The notes below the pieces were generated by a model, which was not told where the DNA came from, did not search any database, and saw only the letters and a program-made list of their open reading frames with translations. The translations under genes and the position numbers were made by a program. From Pirellulales bacterium (GTDB lineage Bacteria > Planctomycetota > Planctomycetia > Pirellulales > JAICIG01): a DNA stretch of 9,406 nucleotides. The DNA is taken from positions 1 to 9,406 of the forward strand of contig JAICIG010000312.1 in the NCBI GenBank assembly GCA_025924495.1. The letters run 5' to 3'. Shown piece after piece: positions 7,119 to 9,406 of the stretch (position 1 is its first letter; each line of letters starts with the position of its first letter).

Positions 7119-7145
7119 TGGCGGGCGGTTAGCGCCACAGTTTTT
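7119..7145 (+). terminator. Hairpin plus T-tract after the FabG-like SDR gene
   Basis: TGGCG (7119-7123) can pair with CGCCA (7133-7137), or the inner GGCG (7124-7127) with CGCC (7133-7136) around a GTTAG loop. TTTTT follows at 7141-7145 after a short CAG spacer. Stems of only 4-5 bp make this a weak intrinsic terminator candidate. It lies in the right place, 37 nt after the stop codon and before a convergent gene. Confidence 0.35.
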
Positions 7146-7189
7146 CGAATTACCATTTCCGAACTCCGATTTCCGACCTCCGAATTCCT
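7142..7189. repeat. Degenerate 14-bp tandem repeat between convergent genes
   Basis: Two adjacent 14-bp units, TTTCCGAACTCCGA (7156-7169) and TTTCCGACCTCCGA (7170-7183), differ at one base. They are preceded by a diverged unit TTTTCGAATTACCA (7142-7155; 10 of 14 match) and followed by a partial unit ATTCCT (7184-7189). The partial unit runs into the minus-strand stop codon at 7188-7190. On the minus strand it forms the first 3' untranslated bases after the 3-hydroxybutyrate dehydrogenase gene. Confidence 0.65.
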
Positions 7190-7970
7190 AGTGCATGTGC
7201 CAGCCGTGGCTGACGACAATCGACTGGCCGGTCATGGCATTGGTGGGGAATGAGGCCAGAAATAGCGCGACCTCGGCAATGTCTTGCGTCGTGGAGAACT
7301 CGCCATCGACCGTGCCGGCCAACATGACATTTTTAGCCACGTCCTCTTCGCTGAGCCCCATCGCCGCGGCAAGTTCGGGAATCTGCTTCTCGACCAGCGG
7401 CGTGCGCACGAACCCGGGGCAGATTAAGTTTGCGCGAATGCCGTAAGGGGCGCCCTCTTTGGCGACGACTCGCGTCAAACCGGCCAGCCCATGTTTGGCC
7501 GTGACGTACGGCGCCTTACGCGGCGATGCTTCGAACGAGTGGACCGAGCCCATGAACAGAATCGTGCCGCCGCGGCCCGCTGAGATCATCGACTTCATGC
7601 AAGCTTTCGTCATCAGGAAGGCGCCGTCGAGATGAACCGCCAGGAGTTTTTTCCAAAGCGCGAAATCAAGATCGATGATGGTTTCGACGTGCTGGAATCC
7701 CGCGTTGTTGACCAGAAGATCAATGCCGCCATAGGCTGCGATCACGCGCGCGACGCCGGCTGCAACCTGCGACTCGTCTGACACGTCGATCGGCACGGCC
7801 AACGCCTCGCCGCCGGTCTGGCGGATTTCCGCTGCCGTCGCTTCGGCGCCATGCTCGTCAAGATCGGCGATCACCAGTTGGGCGCCATGCGCAGCAAACG
7901 TGCGGGCGATTTCTTTTCCAATGCCGCTGGCCGCTCCTGTGACGAGGGCGACCCGATCTGAAAGTTTCAT
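7188..7970 (-). CDS. 3-hydroxybutyrate dehydrogenase (SDR family)
   Basis: NAD-dependent cytoplasmic enzyme expected to interconvert (R)-3-hydroxybutyrate and acetoacetate, as in ketone-body or polyhydroxybutyrate use. The product is 260 residues, normal for the family. It has TGAASGIG (11-18) and LLVNNAGFQH (85-94). The substrate-site residues known from Pseudomonas enzymes are present: Gln93, Ser142, His144, Lys152, Tyr155, Lys159 and Gln196, the last in the diagnostic CPGFVRTPLVEKQI (184-197). Position 113, where the classical SDR tetrad has Asn, is His (LAVHLDGAF). The C-terminus is SHGWHMH. The start at 7970 is chosen because the SDR fold begins there; the frame is open upstream to 8162, but that part overlaps the polymerase IV gene. 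The ribosome site is weak. The gap to the upstream polymerase IV stop is 37 nt on the same strand, so the two may share a transcript. The substrate call rests on conserved residues and is probable, not certain. Confidence 0.85.
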   Translation of the reverse strand: MKLSDRVALVTGAASGIGKEIARTFAAHGAQLVIADLDEHGAEATAAEIRQTGGEALAVPIDVSDESQVAAGVARVIAAYGGIDLLVNNAGFQHVETIIDLDFALWKKLLAVHLDGAFLMTKACMKSMISAGRGGTILFMGSVHSFEASPRKAPYVTAKHGLAGLTRVVAKEGAPYGIRANLICPGFVRTPLVEKQIPELAAAMGLSEEDVAKNVMLAGTVDGEFSTTQDIAEVALFLASFPTNAMTGQSIVVSHGWHMH

Positions 7971-8007
7971 GGATGCTGCTCTTACGCGAATGGTCAAGAA
8001 GAGCGGT

Positions 8008-9210
8008 TTAAATTGCCGGCCGCTCCGGCCGGGGTTGCGGTCGATGTTTGGCGCCGTGCAGCAGACCGCTGGCCCGCTGCAGCGCACCCGAGCCAAAACG
8101 CTGTTTGACCTCGTCGGCGGCCCGATCCAAACGGCTTTGCCGCTCGTGTTCCTCGTCGGCAAACAGACTTTGCTGCGACTGCTCGCGATTCTCGAACTGG
8201 CTTACGCCGACGCCAAGCAGTCTCACGCGCAGGCGCCGTTTCGGCATCCGCTCCAGCAGCATAGCGGTCGCCGCCTCGCAAATCTCCTGCGTCACGTCCG
8301 TCGCCTGCGATAACGTTTGCGCGCGAGTGATCGTCTGGAAATCGTCAAAACGAACCTTGATCTGCACCGTTCGTCCGCGCAAGTTGTGGCGGCGCAAGCG
8401 CCAGCCCACTTGCTCGGAAAGTTCCACGAGCCAGGCTCGCAGCGATTCGATGTCGTCCACGTCCGCGGCAAACGTCGTTTCGTGGGAGATCGATTTCGCC
8501 TCGCGATCGGGCACAACGCGGCGGTCGTCGATTCCGTGAGCCAATTGCCAAAGATGCAACCCCGTCTGGCCAAAATGCCTTTCCAGCAATTCGGTCGAGA
8601 GTAATCGCAGGTCGCGAATCGTCCGCACGCCAAGTCCCTGGAGCGTTTGTCCCGCCACGCGCCCCACGCCCCACAGCCGGCCGACGGGCAGCGGATCGAG
8701 AAATTCCTGGACGCGCTCCGCATCCACCACGACAAACCCGTCGGGCTTTTCGAGATCGCTCGCCACCTTGGCCAGGAATTTGTTCGGCGCCACGCCGACC
8801 GACGCGGTCAATCGCAACCGGTCGCGGATGGCTCGCTTAATTTGACGGCCGATTTCCGCCGCAGATCCGAATAAGCCTTGACTGCCCGCCACGTCGAGAA
8901 ACGCTTCGTCCAACGACAACGGCTCGACGAGCGGCGTGTAATGATCAAAGACCTGGCGGATCTGCTCTGAAACCTGCGAGTAAAAATCAAGCCGCGGTCG
9001 AAGTACCTTCGCGTGCGGACAAAGCCGCAGCGCCTGTGACGTGGGCATGGCGCTGTGGACGCCATACTTGCGGACCTCGTAGTTGGCCGCGGCGACAACC
9101 CCGCGCCCCTCGGGCGTGCCGCCCACAATCAACGGTTTGCCGACCAGCTCCGGCCGTTCACGCTCCTCAACCGAAGCATAAAAGGCGTCCATGTCGACGT
9201 GCAGAATCAT
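8008..9210 (-). CDS. dinB: DNA polymerase IV (Y-family translesion polymerase)
   Basis: Error-prone Y-family polymerase that copies past damaged template bases. The 400-residue product begins with HVDMDAFYASVE (4-15), containing catalytic Asp6 and the steric-gate position Tyr11, where E. coli DinB has Phe13. The other catalytic acids are Asp101-Glu102 in EPLSLDEAFLDV (96-107). GVAPNKFLAKVASDLEKPDG (139-158), LWGVGR (179-184) and KSISHETTF (239-247) are standard palm, thumb and little-finger signatures. QQSLF (346-350) fits the beta-clamp binding motif. About 50 residues follow the clamp motif, including LDRAADEVKQRFG and a basic, proline-rich tail (HRPQPRPERP). The start MILHVDMDAF at 9210 is preferred over an in-frame ATG at 9330, because the extra 40 residues do not resemble the family and would overlap the predicted promoter. 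Its 3' end lies 37 nt before the 3-hydroxybutyrate dehydrogenase start. No obvious LexA-like palindrome was seen upstream. Confidence 0.95.
   Translation of the reverse strand: MILHVDMDAFYASVEERERPELVGKPLIVGGTPEGRGVVAAANYEVRKYGVHSAMPTSQALRLCPHAKVLRPRLDFYSQVSEQIRQVFDHYTPLVEPLSLDEAFLDVAGSQGLFGSAAEIGRQIKRAIRDRLRLTASVGVAPNKFLAKVASDLEKPDGFVVVDAERVQEFLDPLPVGRLWGVGRVAGQTLQGLGVRTIRDLRLLSTELLERHFGQTGLHLWQLAHGIDDRRVVPDREAKSISHETTFAADVDDIESLRAWLVELSEQVGWRLRRHNLRGRTVQIKVRFDDFQTITRAQTLSQATDVTQEICEAATAMLLERMPKRRLRVRLLGVGVSQFENREQSQQSLFADEEHERQSRLDRAADEVKQRFGSGALQRASGLLHGAKHRPQPRPERPAI
8016..8032 (-). other. GC-rich inverted repeat at the 3' end of dinB
   Basis: CCGGCC (8016-8021) and GGCCGG (8027-8032) form a perfect 6-bp stem with a 5-nt loop inside the last dinB codons, a few bases before the stop. 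On the minus strand it is followed by CAATTTAAA and not a T-run, so it is not a good intrinsic terminator. It might attenuate read-through into the downstream gene or protect the mRNA end. Confidence 0.3.
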
Positions 9211-9257
9211 TGATGACGCCTGAGTCGTACGAAGAATAGCTACGGCCCGCGACCTCG

Positions 9258-9285
9258 ATTGTACCCGGCGCGCGAACTTCTCCAA
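9258..9285 (-). promoter_or_regulatory. Candidate sigma-70 promoter for dinB
   Basis: On the minus strand TTGGAG (9285-9280) and TACAAT (9263-9258) are separated by 16 nt, about 47 nt upstream of the dinB start. The -10 matches the consensus at five of six positions and the -35 at three. TACAATCGA is identical to the sequence at the gldA candidate -10. Confidence 0.45.
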
Positions 9286-9406
9286 TGCTTCGCTCCAGAT
9301 GACACGCCTTCTAACGACCGCTTGACTCAATCCCGCTCGCCTGCCATCCTCGACACAAGCACCCGCGTTGCAAGACTGGAACTCGGTTTTCGTCGGCGCT
9401 CCGCCA
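9286..9406. other. Right-edge region without a recognisable gene
   Basis: I see no supported coding region, tRNA or repeat here. The polymerase IV frame stays open back to 9330, but without family similarity. A gene beyond the window edge may begin or end just outside. Confidence 0.4.

Noticed and set aside
9211..9330. N-terminal extension of polymerase IV
   Set aside because: Forty residues without family similarity precede the conserved MILHVDMDAF start, and the predicted promoter lies within this stretch.
1..9406. CRISPR array, insertion sequence, phage or toxin-antitoxin genes
   Set aside because: I saw no regularly spaced repeats, transposase or integrase signatures, terminal inverted repeats or small paired genes.

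Overview
This GC-rich, gene-dense window most likely comes from a planctomycete, probably of the Pirellula/Rhodopirellula type. The strongest taxonomic clue is a full-length Tat-exported DUF1501 protein, a family greatly expanded in Planctomycetes. An exported esterase, a secreted beta-rich protein and weak Shine-Dalgarno sequences fit this. The assignment is inferred; there is no rRNA or other marker gene.

Layout: (1) 2-1000 (+), an Old Yellow Enzyme flavoprotein of the YqjM class, cut by the left window edge. (2) 1028-2125 (-), a glycerol dehydrogenase (GldA family), convergent with (1). (3) 2126-2355, a divergent promoter region. (4) 2356-3339 (+), a Tat-exported alpha/beta hydrolase. (5) 3465-4871 (+), the DUF1501 protein, followed by a terminator-like hairpin. 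(6) 5014-6303 (+), a secreted protein of unknown function, possibly with a RIFT-barrel-like N-terminal part, and 6330-7082 (+), a FabG-like SDR oxidoreductase 26 nt downstream, probably co-transcribed. (7) 7083-7187, a convergent spacer with a hairpin and a degenerate 14-bp tandem repeat. (8) 9210-8008 (-), DNA polymerase IV, then 7970-7188 (-), a 3-hydroxybutyrate dehydrogenase, 37 nt apart and probably one transcription unit. The last ~120 bases hold no recognisable gene.

How the genes may work together: four of the eight are cytoplasmic NAD(P)H or flavin oxidoreductases (enone reductase, glycerol dehydrogenase, two SDRs) and three are exported. This suggests general heterotroph chemistry: ester or carbohydrate breakdown outside the cytoplasm and redox steps inside. 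Nothing ties all eight into one pathway.

I found no defence system, CRISPR array, insertion sequence, integrase, tRNA or rRNA. I read this as an ordinary chromosomal region. The points most worth checking are the secreted protein/SDR gene pair, a promoter-like element recurring before five transcription units, the 14-bp tandem repeat running into a stop codon, and a His where the classical SDR catalytic Asn would be.
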